This document shows positions 35,552-47,731 of a stretch of 64,000 nt of DNA, in pieces. The notes beneath the pieces were generated by a model, which was given only the letters and a program-made list of their open reading frames with translations, did not search any database and was not told the origin of the DNA. A program made the position numbers and the translations under genes. Source of the DNA: Leucaena leucocephala (Eukaryota > Streptophyta > Magnoliopsida > Fabales > Fabaceae); the NCBI GenBank assembly GCA_037074615.1, contig CM073520.1:35397527-35461526 (forward strand), written 5' to 3'. How positions within the stretch are numbered: the stretch's first letter is position 1; each line of letters opens with the position of its first letter.

Positions 35552-37385
35552 GATTCATGGAATAATGGTTGGAGCTTGACAAATGGAAATAAAAACGAAA
35601 ATAGCTACAACCATTTGAAGATTTTGACTAGAATGGATAAACGAGTAAGCCCAGGAGAGGGAAAATCCATTTCCATCATTAATAATTCAGTAATTCAAAA
35701 GCGAAGGAGTCTGGTTTTGCAGAAGAAATTAGGCCACGTTTGGCATATGGGAAAAGAACAATGGGAAGATGATGGAGGCGAACTGCTTTACCGGGTTTAT
35801 TTTGCAGGAATTCGGGAAAGGATGATGGATGGCGTTAAGGGAAGCAACAGATGGGACACTACTCACTAGGGCCTAGGGAACTAAAATTGAAAAGTCAATA
35901 TTGGCCCTGGCTTGTAGTTTAGTTGACCTCCGTATCCTGTTTTTGGGTCCCCTCTTCTGCTTCGATCCTCTGTTTGCTTTGGGGCCTGTTTGCTTTCTTT
36001 TTAAAAAATATATCCAAATGGGCGCATGACAAAATAAATTATAGAAAATAAAATTTAAGCCCTAAGAATTTAATTGTAAAATAACATAATTGTTTCTATA
36101 AAAAAAATAACTCAAATAATAAGAGTGATCTTTCTATAGAAATAAAAAATAACTCTAACAAAAAAGAAAAAAATAATAATTCAAACAATATGAATAATAA
36201 TTCCTAGAAGAAAGAATAATAACTGAATACAAAAAAAAATAATTAAGATATTTTTTTAAGAATAATTTTATTATTTTAGAATTCAAAAAAATTAATCCTA
36301 TATTCTGTGACATTTCACAATAATTTAATAATTTTTTAAATTTTTTTATAGTTATATTTTTTACATAAAATTTAAATATAATTTTCTTAATAAATTATGA
36401 ACTCAAATCTAACTATCTCTATGCTAAAATTAATTATCGACTCAAAATCATGAATATCTTGTAGATTATCAAACACTCTTATCCATATAAAAATCTTATA
36501 AAATTAAAAAGATGATAATATTTTTTTGATATAATTATCTGATTCTAATAACTTTAAGCAATACTTATTTAAATGATCGAAGCCCTCTCTACTTATACCA
36601 ATGTTTATTGATGAAAAGGTGACAATAATAACTTATTATGAGATAATATCAGGTGCATCACATGTATAAAATCCAGTTCTTTTCTTTAAATTAGTTATTT
36701 TTAAACCACTCAAATCAAATTGTAAAAATTATTACTCCTTCTCATTCTTTTTATAAACTCAAGTTAGCTACTTTATTTAAATTAAAAATCAGTTAAAATT
36801 AGTTATTTTTTTATAGTCTCGAAATTATCCTCAATAAGATCATTATTCATTGAATTTGATTAATTAAGTACAAAATTTTATAATTAGTTAGAAACATTAG
36901 GTAAAAAACATAATACTTGAAAACAAAAGTTTATATTATTAAAATATAAATTCTTATAATAAGGATTGGAGAAAGAATTAATAGTATAATTTATATAATA
37001 ATAGTTTTAACTGTAATACAATAATATATTTGAGAAAAACAAGTTTTCAATAATATATTTGTCTGTTGTGCCGTGATAAACCTAGTCATGAATATGTAAT
37101 ATAACCTCATAGTATAATCTATCTAATCTAAATTATGGGAGAAAAATCCGAAACAATCCACCCAAATTTAACTCAATACAGTACATAGCCGAGGTTCATT
37201 CTAACAGAATCTTCTGTACACGGAACTGACTTACTTCGTAATCTCTATCCAACTTTTTCGATATCCGAATCGCAATCTTTTCCACCTTCTCCTCCCTTAT
37301 ATATATGAATTTCCCATTCTTGATGCAATCATCAGAAATTCAAATTCAAATCATCCTACCTTCAAGTTCATTCCAAAGTGAGGCA
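35552..37385. other. Divergent intergenic region between the PPR gene and arabinokinase
   Basis: The PPR gene (minus) and ARA1 (plus) are transcribed away from each other, so both promoters lie here. 36000-37130 is very AT-rich and featureless. GGGGCCTGTTTGCTTT at about 35980 resembles a hAT-type transposon end without a clear partner. TATATATA at 37297-37304 may be the ARA1 TATA box. Confidence 0.55.
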
Positions 37386-40328
37386 ATGAGGATAGAACAA
37401 GAAAGTGATGCAGTCTCAGCTCCCAAGAAGAACCTGGTCTTCGCTTACTATGTTACCGGCCACGGTTTTGGCCATGCCACTCGTGTTGCCGTGGTGGTGC
37501 GGCATCTGATTCTTGCCGGCCATTATGTCCACGTGGTCACCGGCGCTCCTGACTTTGTGTTCACCTCTGATATTCAATCTCCTCGCCTTTTCATTCGCAA
37601 GGTGCTTTTGGACTGTGGAGCTGTTCAAGCAGATGCATTGACCGTTGACCGCCTTGCTTCTTTAGAGAAGTACCGTGAAACCGCCGTCAAGCCTCGTGCC
37701 ACCATCTTGGAAAAGGAAACAGAGTGGCTAAAATCCATCAAAGCCGACTTAGTGGTCTCTGATGTAGTTCCAGTCGCATGTCGTGCAGCAGCAGATGCTA
37801 GAATTCCTTCTGTTTGTGTGACTAACTTTAGCTGGGACTTCATTTATGCAGAATACGTTATGGCTGCTGGGAATCATCATCGTTCAATAATTTGGCAGAT
37901 AGCAGAGGACTATTCTCATTGTGAATTCCTTATTCGCCTTCCAGGATATTGCCCGATGCCGGCTTTTCGTGATATTATTGATGTGCCTCTGGTTGTGAGG
38001 AGGCTGCGAAAATCGCGAGAAGAGGTGAGGAAGGAGCTTCGCATAGCAGATGATGTGAAAGTAGTAATCCTCAACTTTGGTGGCCAGCCATCAGGATGGA
38101 GGTTGAAGGAGGAGTTTTTACCTTCTGGATGGTTATGCCTTGTTTGTGGTGCTTCTGATAGCCAGGATCTTCCTCCAAATTTCAAAAAACTTGCCAAGAA
38201 TGCATATACACCTGACATTATTGCAGCATCTGATTGTATGCTTGGAAAAATTGGATATGGAACTGCTAGTGAAGCTCTGGCATTCAAGTGTCCTTTTGTC
38301 TTTGTGCGGAGAGATTATTTCAATGAAGAGACATTTTTGAGAAACATGCTTGAGAATTATCAAAGTGGTGTTGAAATGATTCGGAGGGATTTGTTCACTG
38401 GTCATTGGAAGCCTTATCTTGAACGTGCAATGACTTTGAAACCATGCTATGAAGGTGGCATAAATGGTGGAGAGGTGGCAGCACATATCCTGCATGAAAC
38501 AGCTTTTGGGAAAAACTATGCATCAGACAAGCTTAGGGGCGCAAGAAGATTGCGTGATGCTATGGTTCTTGGGTATCAACTACAAAGGTCTCTTGGACGA
38601 GATATTGCAATCCCAGATTGGTATGTAAATGCTGAGAATCAACTTGGACACTCACCCTCCTCACCTTCCTTAGTGGATGATAAAAGCTCCATATTAATCA
38701 GCTCGAACTCGCACAATGAGCGTTTTGAAATTCTTCATGGAGATGTTCAAGGTCTTGCAGACACTGAGGCATTTTTAAAGACCTTATCTGAACTGGCCGA
38801 GAAACACATAACACGCGAGCGCAAGGCTGCCGCAAGCCTCTTCAACTTGGAGGAAGAAATTTTTGTAACAAGAGCTCCAGGAAGGTTAGATGTAATGGGT
38901 GGAATTGCTGACTACTCTGGAAGCCTTGTTCTGCAGATGCCAATAAGAGAAGCATGCCATGTTGCTCTGCAAAGAATCCATCCCAGTAAGCACAGATTGT
39001 GGAAGCATGCTCAAGCTAGACAGAATGCTAGACGAGATAAACCAACTGCTGTTTTGCAGATTGTATCATTTGGCTCAGAATTAAGCAATCGAGGCCCAAC
39101 CTTTGACATGGATTTGTCTAATTTTTTGGACGGAGATAAGCCAATCTCGTATGAAAAAGCAAGGAAATTCTTTGCTCAAGATCCTTCCCAAAAGTGGGCA
39201 GCATACATTGCTGGAGCAATTGTGGTATTAATGAATGAATTGGGCATACGTTTCGAAGATAGTATTAGCATGCTGGTTTCTTCTGCTGTCCCAGAAGGAA
39301 AAGGTGTTTCATCTTCTGCATCTGTGGAGGTTGCAAGCATGCATGCTATAGCAGTTTCTCATGGATTGAACATCAGCCCAAGAGATCTGGCGTTGCTTTG
39401 CCAGAAGGTGGAAAATCACATCGTTGGAGCTCCATGTGGTGTGATGGATCAAATGGCTTCTGCATGTGGAGAAGCCAACAAGCTTCTTGCAATGATTTGC
39501 CAGCCTGCAGAAATTGTTGGCTTAGTAGAAATTCCCCATCACATCCACTTCTGGGGAATCGATTCTGGAATCAAACACAGTGTTGGAGGCGCAGATTATG
39601 GATCAGTCAGAATTGGCACCTTCATGGGTCGCAAAATGATAAAATCCAGCGCTTCTGAGATATTATTCAAGTTGAACAACGACGAAGTAGAGAATGATGA
39701 TATAGAACTCATGAGCAAAGAAGCATCTTTAGACTACTTATGCAATTTGTCACCTCACCGATACGAGGCTCATTACGCTAAAAACATTCCCAAGTATATA
39801 ACTGGAGGGACATTTTTGGAGAAATTTGCAGATCATAATGATGCTGTCACTATTATTGATGAAAAGCTTACTTACGCAGTGAGAGCTCCTACTGCACACC
39901 CAATTTATGAAAACTTCCGAGTCAAGACATTTAAAGCACTCTTAAGCTCATCAACTTCGATTGATGATCAACTCTCAGCCCTAGGAGAATTGTTATATCA
40001 GTGCCATTACAGTTACAATGCTTGTGGACTTGGGTCTGATGGAACAGATCGGCTTGTGCAATTGGTTCAAGACCTGCAACACAGTTCAACATCGATGGTC
40101 GAAGGCGGCACATTACTCGGAGCTAAGATCACCGGTGGTGGTTCCGGTGGAACGGTGTGCGTAATCGGAAGGAATTGTTCGAAGAGCAATCAACAAATTT
40201 TGGAGATTCAACAGAGATACAAGAAAGCCACAAGTTACTTGCCCTATATTTTTGAGGGTTCATCGCCAGGTGCTTGTAAGTTTGGCTACCTGAAAATACG
40301 CGGTCGTGCTCCATACAATCATCGCTGA
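37386..40328 (+). CDS. ARA1: L-arabinokinase (ARA1-type, glycosyltransferase-like plus GHMP kinase fusion)
   Basis: ARA1 phosphorylates free L-arabinose to L-arabinose 1-phosphate in the salvage pathway that feeds UDP-arabinose for cell walls. One open frame encodes 980 residues from the ATG at 37386. The N-terminal half (to about residue 350) is glycosyltransferase-like: FAYYVTGHGFGHATRV, DLVVSDVVPVACRAAADA and MLGKIGYGTASEALAF. The C-terminal half is a GHMP kinase with RAPGRLDVMGGIADYSG, the ATP loop VPEGKGVSSSASVEVA and the third motif KITGGGSGGTVCVIG. An in-frame ATG at 37305 would add 27 residues, but it directly abuts a TATATATA tract that may be the TATA box, and MRIEQESDAVSAPKKNLVFAYY aligns with the Arabidopsis start. 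The 2.9 kb frame has no intron. At3g42850 is a paralogue and cannot be excluded as the nearer relative. Confidence 0.93.
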   Translation: MRIEQESDAVSAPKKNLVFAYYVTGHGFGHATRVAVVVRHLILAGHYVHVVTGAPDFVFTSDIQSPRLFIRKVLLDCGAVQADALTVDRLASLEKYRETAVKPRATILEKETEWLKSIKADLVVSDVVPVACRAAADARIPSVCVTNFSWDFIYAEYVMAAGNHHRSIIWQIAEDYSHCEFLIRLPGYCPMPAFRDIIDVPLVVRRLRKSREEVRKELRIADDVKVVILNFGGQPSGWRLKEEFLPSGWLCLVCGASDSQDLPPNFKKLAKNAYTPDIIAASDCMLGKIGYGTASEALAFKCPFVFVRRDYFNEETFLRNMLENYQSGVEMIRRDLFTGHWKPYLERAMTLKPCYEGGINGGEVAAHILHETAFGKNYASDKLRGARRLRDAMVLGYQLQRSLGRDIAIPDWYVNAENQLGHSPSSPSLVDDKSSILISSNSHNERFEILHGDVQGLADTEAFLKTLSELAEKHITRERKAAASLFNLEEEIFVTRAPGRLDVMGGIADYSGSLVLQMPIREACHVALQRIHPSKHRLWKHAQARQNARRDKPTAVLQIVSFGSELSNRGPTFDMDLSNFLDGDKPISYEKARKFFAQDPSQKWAAYIAGAIVVLMNELGIRFEDSISMLVSSAVPEGKGVSSSASVEVASMHAIAVSHGLNISPRDLALLCQKVENHIVGAPCGVMDQMASACGEANKLLAMICQPAEIVGLVEIPHHIHFWGIDSGIKHSVGGADYGSVRIGTFMGRKMIKSSASEILFKLNNDEVENDDIELMSKEASLDYLCNLSPHRYEAHYAKNIPKYITGGTFLEKFADHNDAVTIIDEKLTYAVRAPTAHPIYENFRVKTFKALLSSSTSIDDQLSALGELLYQCHYSYNACGLGSDGTDRLVQLVQDLQHSSTSMVEGGTLLGAKITGGGSGGTVCVIGRNCSKSNQQILEIQQRYKKATSYLPYIFEGSSPGACKFGYLKIRGRAPYNHR

Positions 40329-41793
40329 TCAAATCTCTACTCAAAACAAAAAAATCCCACCTGTGAATTGAATGGTAGATCTCAAAATTATCGTGTATAT
40401 GGATTTTTTTTTTTTTCTTTTTCACTGTGTATACGTATATGGATTGAGCCCTGCCATGTACAATAATTTTTTAATATTATTTATAGTACCCTTGAGTTCA
40501 TAAATATAAGAGCTACTGTTAAAAATAAATATAAAAATTAATAAAAAAATTATTTTAATATTAAAAATATTATACTTAGTACTTAATATATAATTTAATT
40601 CAGAAGATAATATTAGTTTTAAATATAAGATATATTTTTTATATTTATTATTTTTTTAAATTATTTTTATTGGTATTCACTGAATAATAATTAAATAAGA
40701 AAATAAGTCAGAGAACTAAAAAAATAATTACAATATTTTTTAAAAAAAATATATCATATTAACTTCCTTAATTACCTTATTATAAAAAAATTATTTAATT
40801 AACTACTTTAATATAACCAAATTAATTTATATTAAATATTAGAGGAATATTAATATATTTTATTTGTGAAAATTATAATTTTTTAATCATTTATATTAAA
40901 GAGTCTTCTTATTAAAAAAGTATTTATTTATGCAAATGGATACTCTAGGAAAATCAATAAATATACAAGCAACTAGTTTAAATGAATTTTTTTAACATGT
41001 ACAAGTTAATTATATTCCTCCTATATTTAACAATATATATGTACGTAGAGAACTTTGGTTAACCTTTTATTCTGAAATTATTAATATTTTTAGTTATTAA
41101 ATGCAAGAAAAAAATTAGAGTACATGAGAGGGAGCTTCAACCTTGTTTGAATAATCCAATATAATGACTAATTATAGTCTAATTGCACTGGAAAGAAATT
41201 CAAACATAATTTAAATTAATATATGTATATGTTTAAAGTAAATATAACTTTATTTTTTTTACTTGAATGAAGTATTTCCCATATTTTAAATACATATAAT
41301 AAATATAAGTAGAACCTTACTAATATTAGAGCCTTATTTCTAAACATTGTTCATGGCATTTTAATGGATGATTATCTTGTTGTAGTGACTACAAATACTT
41401 TTTCATCTATAAAAGGAACTTCTTAAATCATGAGAATTTAGATGTATAATTTCCTAGTCTTCTAATTAACAATACATTATTATTGATCATTTCAAAAAGA
41501 AATTCTAATAATCTATCATGCCATAACTTGCCTCATTTTTTGCTTATAAGATATAAAAATATATTTAAAAAATTGAAAACAATACCAGTTTTTACCCATA
41601 AGATATCAAAATTTTACTCATTTCATGTATATTCTAATGATGAAAAGGAAAAAAAAAACACATTTGGAAAATACCCAAAAATGAGGAGCAACTGACAAGG
41701 CACAGCTAATTACATATTATAGGGAAGCTTTTAGTCTCTTATTATTTAGCATGAACACATTTTCTATTTTTGCCATTATATATTTTGTTTACT
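40329..41793. other. AT-rich intergenic region downstream of ARA1
   Basis: No coding sequence was recognised. The region begins with the ARA1 3' UTR. ATAAATATAAGAGCTA at about 40500 resembles the start of a common plant miniature transposon, with no verified end. Position 41794 marks where similarity to chorismate mutase intron 1 begins. Confidence 0.6.
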
Positions 41794-43390
41794 ATTAGTC
41801 AATTTAATCCTAAAATTAGTTCATTGCTTTTATGCAGATCAGTGCCACCAAAGAAAAGAACTGATGAAAGCGAAGGCTATACTCTAGATCGTATACAACA
41901 TTCTTTAGCTCGTCCAAGACTATAGCTTAATCGTTAGTCTTTTGCAGCGATCACGATATTGCTATAATGCTCGTACGTATACGTATGACCCTGATGCCTT
42001 CTCCACCGATGAATTCCATGGATCTGTGTTGGAATGCGTATTGAAGGAAACTGAGAAGCTTCTTGCTACGGTATGAAAACAAAAGCTTGAGAAAGTGATG
42101 ACTAAGTTAACAAAATACATACTTTTTATTTTTCTTGACTTTGTATTCATTTCATTGAAGCTTGGTAGATACAAGAGTCCTGATGAACATCCATTCTTCC
42201 CCGATGGCTTACAGGAACCATTACTACCACCTAGGGATTACCCTCCCGATGGCTTGCCGGAACCATTATTACCACCTAGGGATTACCCTAAGGTATTGAT
42301 GAATATCCTTATATTATTGGAAAACATATATCAATTTATTCATTTAAGAAACGTAATCTCTATTTGATTAATATTTGAATAGATATTATATTGCATCCTA
42401 TTGCTGAGACAATTGTGGGAAGTATACTTCAAAGATCTCATCCCAAGGCTAGTCAGAAAAGGAGATGATGGCGATTGAGTATACTGCTATTTGTGATACA
42501 ACCTGCTTGCAGGTATGCATTTTAATTCATTTTCTTTTCCAGTTCTGTTGAAACACTGTACTGTTATCCAACTATCACATTTCGGTGAATGATTTTATAT
42601 GCCTCTTCTTGTTTGATATGCTGAAAGCCTAAATCAGTAACGTAATAAATTCACCGATAAAGAAGAATTTGTCACGCACTTTTTGGATAAGTTCTGCAAT
42701 TATCATTCTTTGACAAGTCTTGAGGCTAGATTTCAATTGGTTCTAAGGTTTTTGGGATTGTTTCTTTTCCGCAGGAAAATATTTGGCGGGGCCCAAGTTT
42801 CAAGCTTCTCCATATGTATACAAAGAGGCTATTATAGCACAAGTATGAATACTCGTGAGAAAGTAGTTAGACTTCTAGGAATGCCTTGTTATTATTCATA
42901 AAGTTGGCGTAATTTTGGTACTGGTGGTATTTCTGCTGCTGCAAACACTAGTCTGCATGTTCATTAAAGCATACTACTCATTAACATCATTCTTATACCA
43001 CAACTTATGAAATCATGAAAAAAAATACAATGTTGCTTATGTTTAAAACTCTCACGATTGACAAGTATTATTAGAGAATTAATAACTTATTGCTAGCCTT
43101 GAAAGAGTAACTTATGTACTAACTTCTGGGGACTAGGGTTAAGTAGGTTTAACAATTCAAAAAACAATTTGGCAGATTAATCTGGATTTTTCTTTGAGGA
43201 ATTGTGCAAGTTGGGATTTTAATAGAATCAACTTTGACTATATAGGACTAAGAAAAGTTGATGGATATGCTAACATATTCTGAAGTTGAACTGGAAATAA
43301 AAAGGAGAGTAGAAATGACTTTATAAAAGACCATAAAATTGAACAATTCTATAAAATCAAACCAAGATTGGTTGCTGATGTGTAGGATAT
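41794..43390 (+). pseudogene. Decayed duplicate of the chorismate mutase gene (lacks exon 1)
   Basis: Relics of exons 2-6 of the intact gene at 47732-50642 occur in order and orientation: about 41839-42072, 42160-42291, 42390-42512, 42774-42842 and 43234-43390. Introns are recognisable too, such as TTCATTGCTTTTATGCAG before exon 2 and TTTAATAGAATCAACTTTGA before exon 6, so this is a DNA-level duplicate, not a retrocopy. Exon 1 with the transit peptide is missing. Damage includes an in-frame stop after LARPRL in exon 2, a 45 bp in-frame tandem duplication (42200-42289) in exon 3, a ~17 bp deletion and a stop in exon 4, loss of the first part of exon 5 and stops in exon 6. The product would not be a functional enzyme. 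Confidence 0.9.
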
Positions 43391-43753
43391 GTGTAGTTTA
43401 TGTTGTTGAGTCATATAAATAGTACATCAACTCATTTTCTTTATAATATTAAAAATTAAGCATTATTTATTTTCTCTTTTAAGTATTTTCTTTAATTTCT
43501 CTACCTATTCGTCCCTCCTTCCTCTATTCTCTCTTTCCCTCCTCTTTCTTTTTATTCTCCCTTTTCTCCTCTCCCGTCTTACATCAATTGTCGTTCCTCT
43601 TTATAATGTAGGAATACATGTACTCAATATCTTGAAAACTGGATCAAGAATTAGCAAAACATATCTTCACAATTCATTGGAATTGAGATCAAACTAATGA
43701 TACAAAGGTAGCTTTGAAGATGTTATAGAGCTGGTTGAATATGAGATTACACT

Positions 43754-44645
43754 CACTAATGGGAAAAATAATTTTTATGATGATTAAAAGTGGTTTTAAC
43801 ATCAGTTTTATAAGTGAAATAAATACTATTGCTATTATAAGTTGAAGTATTTCACGGCAGTATTGTAACCGCCATAGAAAATAATTTTTTACCTTAGTTA
43901 TACTATTAACCGCAGTGATCACTAAGTCGACCACCTATCATTAGCCTCCATGGTAAAAAGTGTTAAATCAGATCTAGAGAAGAAGTTAAAAATTTAATAG
44001 AAAAGTTAAAAATCCTAAAGCTTATGCTATTAAAACTCTTCGAGTTTCTTTCACTAAAATATGTACGCCACTATCCACTATTAGTCACCATGGCCACTCT
44101 CGTCAAGAGTATTAGACTAGATCTATAGAAGAAATTGAAGATCTAGTAGAGAAATTAAAGATCTATGAGATTCTTCCATTCAAACTCCTCGAACTCCTCT
44201 TAATAAGATAGTGAAGAGATTTCAAGAAGTATATAGTTAAAAGAGTGAAGGGAAAGGAAAATTTAAAAATGGCTTTGGCGAGCACAAAAACGAGAGAATG
44301 GATGGCGATGTCAAAAATGAGAAAAAATTATTGATATTTAATTATCATTGAGGTTTGGAGTATGGCAACTAGATTGACTGATCATAAAACTATTTGTCAC
44401 AATAAAGTTATAAAATTTTAAAAAATTTAATGGTAGTTTTATAAAAAATACTGTAAAAATAACTTTTAATAGTGTTTTTTTAATAACCATCACTAAAAGA
44501 ATTTTTTAAGGTATTTTCTTATAAGATCGCTATTAAAAGTAAACTTTTAACATTTTAGTTATAAAAATGCCATATCCTTTTCTTTTACAGCATTTTCTTA
44601 TTTAATTGCTATAAAATAGCATCGTGAAAGTTATATTTGTTAGTA
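43754..44645. mobile_element. Possible CACTA-like non-autonomous element
   Basis: The left end reads CACTAATGGGAAAAATAA and the right end near 44645 reads, in reverse, TACTAACAAATATAA. Near both ends there are inverted AAAAGT/ACTTTT motifs, as in subterminal repeats. The interior has a diverged ~143 bp direct duplication (about 43935-44056 and 44077-44200, each with an AGATCTA(G/T)AGAAGAA(G/A)TT core). The target-site duplication does not match, so the call is weak. Confidence 0.3.
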
Positions 44646-44967
44646 AAGACTCTTATTATGCTATGCCTAAAAGTTAATTCTATCCTCATCTTTTTTTTCG
44701 GTTGTAATGACTTCTACTACGCCCACCACTCTTATTAATATTATAGATATGGATATGGATATATTACTAATACTACTGCATTTAAAATAATTGAGGAGTG
44801 ATAACTCTCATGTTGTTAGTATTGTTCATTGCTTATGTTATACATAGCTTAAAATGGAAGGTTTTATATTTATATAATTTAAATTTTGTGAAATTATATG
44901 TATAAAAAAATAAAATTTAATGAGTATATAATTGATCTCTTTTATGGCCAAACATATAATAATTGAA

Positions 44968-45622
44968 GAAGGTACGAACTTCATCTCCTCCCAAAATCCA
45001 ACGAGATTGATTTGGTCAACCTAAATTAATTGGCTTACCTAATTAAGACATGTTTGTGCGACCCAAGATGACTGAGAACTGTTTCAGTTATCCACGTTTT
45101 TCCCTCTTAAAGGTGTTTCACTTTGAATTCGAGTTTTGATATGTCTCTTCCTGAACTCATCCACGTGTTTCCCTCTTAATTGTCAACTTATCATGCCATG
45201 CCCCCGGTCTCTTCGTATGAGCAATTTTGGATTATTGGTTACAAAGCAATTCTGGGTTTTGAATCTATAGTAAATACCTCTTCTATGATCACTTCATTGG
45301 GTTTAAAGTTCATTATTAATTTGCCCTTCACTTCTAATCAGCCACCATGTCATTGTTATATCATGTGTTGCTCATCTCTGTTAAAGGATTTAATGGGATC
45401 AATTAGAATATAGAAGGTTTTCTGCTTACAAATTCAAGGTAGGGGCGAGGTACACTGCCAAGTTTTTCAAGATTAGGGTATTTTCTGCACTTGACCTAAA
45501 ATTTAAGAGAATTATATATGCCCGATTTAGCCTTTTTGCAAAGATTGTTCAATGTTCAATCATCCTCGTACTCCTCAACTCAAGTTGTATCCTTGGAATC
45601 CCATCCTGCTTCTAAAACATTA
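44968..45622 (+). pseudogene. Intron and flank relic of a duplicated mL41 (mitochondrial ribosomal protein) gene
   Basis: This stretch matches non-coding parts of the intact mL41 gene in the same order: the leader at about 53672-53795 (GAATTCGAGTTTTGAT), intron 1 at 54545-54655 (TACAAAGCAATTCTGGGTT), 54866-54920, 54950-55085 (CCTAAAATTTAAGAGAATTA) and 55300-55340 (AAGTTGTATCCTTGGAAT). All three coding exons are absent, and so is the 205 bp tandem repeat of the intact intron. It has no coding potential. Together with the chorismate mutase relic just upstream it completes a duplicated two-gene block. Confidence 0.85.
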
Positions 45623-47731
45623 TAAAGTGAATATATGGGTCATTGTACTCATCATTATACTATTATTATATACGGAGGGAATTTCTATTAGATCCTAATA
45701 AAGTGATTAAATTACTAAAATATTTAGTAACAATTAAAGAGTATACATTCATAAGTTCTAGTATAGAATAACAATAAATTTATTCTATTTATTTATTGTT
45801 AAGACTTTTTAATAATTAAATTCCTTCATTAGATTTTACAGTAATTCTAGTATTATATAAATGAAGAGTGTGTCTTGTTTGTATTGGTCTAGGTTATTTC
45901 ATCATCTTTTTTATTAATTAATTAGTTGACTACTTTCTTTTATGTTTCTGATATGGAGTTGATTGCTTTCTTACATCAACTAAATTCATCAAAAATCAAT
46001 TTGCTGGCATCAAACATGAAGTTTAATCTGAATTTCACTTCAATATTCAGTTTCATAGAAATTTAAACAAAACTACTGTGTGTGTGTGAAAAAAAAAATC
46101 AATTATGAGTTATGATTTTCTTTAAAAAATATATATCCAAATATTTTTACGGTTGATCTTTCTTATTCTTTTTATAGGTATTTAATAGATTGCAAGAAAC
46201 TTGCAAGTTTTTTCAACTTGCCTTCAAAACTTCAAGTTTAGTTTTCTTATTTCTTCTGCAATTTAGAATTTCTTTTTCAATTGATCTTTCATATTTTTGA
46301 ATGGTATCCAATAGATTGGAAGAAAATTGCAAATTTTTCATCTTGCCTCACCAAGAAAATTTTCAAATGATCCTCTATGTTTTTCAACTTGTTTACCTTT
46401 TTCTGCAATTAGCTATATATCCATATTTTTAATGGTCATCAATGGAATGGAAGAAACTTGAAAATTTTCCAACAGATCTTCACGCGGCCTTCCTTTTTCA
46501 ACTTGCCTCCATAAAAAAATGTGGAAGACTCCCAGCAATTGGGAGATCACTTGAAAATTTTTCCGTGAAGAGAACATGAAAAAATTTGCAAGATTCTCTC
46601 AATATTTTAAAGACTTGTAAAAATATATGAAAGACCAATTGCTAAAATGAACATCAATGGCAAAAAAAAAAAAAATGCACTTGAAGTTGTTTTTTTTTTT
46701 TTTAGCTAAATTGAAAAAATTGCTCAGGCTAAAACATTTAATGATTTTAATTAATTCATTTTTTCTCTTATGAATGTTCCTTCATCATATCACAAAATGG
46801 ACATATGAGAATGTCACATAAAGAACAATTAAATCCTTGCAAAGTTGAGATCTAATTTTTTTATACATAAGAAAGGGAAAGGAAGAAAAAAAATAAAAGA
46901 AAAATAAACATCACATCATATTTGATAAAGGTAAAATAATTTTGGGGCTAAACGGCTCCTTTATAAATCTTAACTTGTTCATGAAGTAAACGATTTTTAA
47001 GAGAGACTTTTGGTAAGTATTCTTCACCATAAAATATTTCAATATTTTTTACTTTTTATAGCGTATTGGTAAAAAAAAAAGTCAAAATAATATGTAGGGG
47101 TCTTTATTACAAATTCTTCGTATTAAGGCAATGTGGTCTCTACCCCTCAAAGAATAGATTTTGAGTAATATCATGATTTTGTTATTAAAAAATTATTAAG
47201 TACTTTATCTTAATCTAATCTTTTAAAATAAATTTATATTATAAATATCATAATTTATATAAATTAATTAATTAATTTTTATGTTATTTATAATTAATTA
47301 TTTTATTTTATTTTTTTAATATATAACAAAAAAGTTAATTTTTTGTCTTTTTCAAAACCGTAATTTTCTCTTAAATCCGTGATTTTGACGAGTTTCCAAA
47401 CAGATTGCTAGGTCTCTTGTATAGCATAGTATGTTACAACTCTCTTCCCCAACCATCCCAACCGGAGCGCCAAATTCCCTCTTCAAGTTGTCTCCTATAT
47501 TTTTAGCAGGATATTCCACCAATCCACCATCTCCAATATCCACCTAACTCCTCTTTGCAACCTAACCCTGATGGTGCTCTTTTCACCAACCCCACCCACC
47601 AAAGGCCAAATTCCACGTCTTCCCTCTCTGTCTATTAGTGTCAGGTTAAGCCTTATTAATTTAATTTAATTCTTCTTCCATCTCTGCTATTCTCTGGTTG
47701 CCGCTCATTCATCTTCCCCTCTATCTTTCAA
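45623..47731. other. Intergenic region upstream of chorismate mutase
   Basis: No gene was recognised. Three diverged copies of a ~130 bp unit lie at 46154-46515. The last ~150 bp before 47732 are C- and T-rich and probably hold the chorismate mutase leader. Confidence 0.6.
46154..46515. repeat. Degenerate tandem repeat, ~130 bp unit, about three copies
   Basis: Units starting near 46154, 46283 and 46420 share the order GATCTTTCnTATTTTT...TGGTATC(C/A)AAT(A/G)GATTGGAAGAAA...TTGCAA(G/A)TTTTTCA followed by CTTGCC. The copies differ substantially, so the array is old. No coding meaning is apparent. Confidence 0.6.

Noticed and set aside
35402..35869. 155-residue plus-strand frame overlapping the PPR start
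   Set aside because: Part of it is antisense to the PPR coding sequence, and the rest has low-complexity composition with no known domain.
43754..44645. Confident CACTA call for the spacer of the dead gene pair
   Set aside because: The ends resemble CACTA termini, but the flanking 3 bp do not match and the right end reads TAGTA, so it is reported only at low confidence.
45180..45413. 77-residue frame in the mL41 relic
   Set aside because: The sequence is homologous to mL41 intron 1, not to coding exons, so the frame is accidental.
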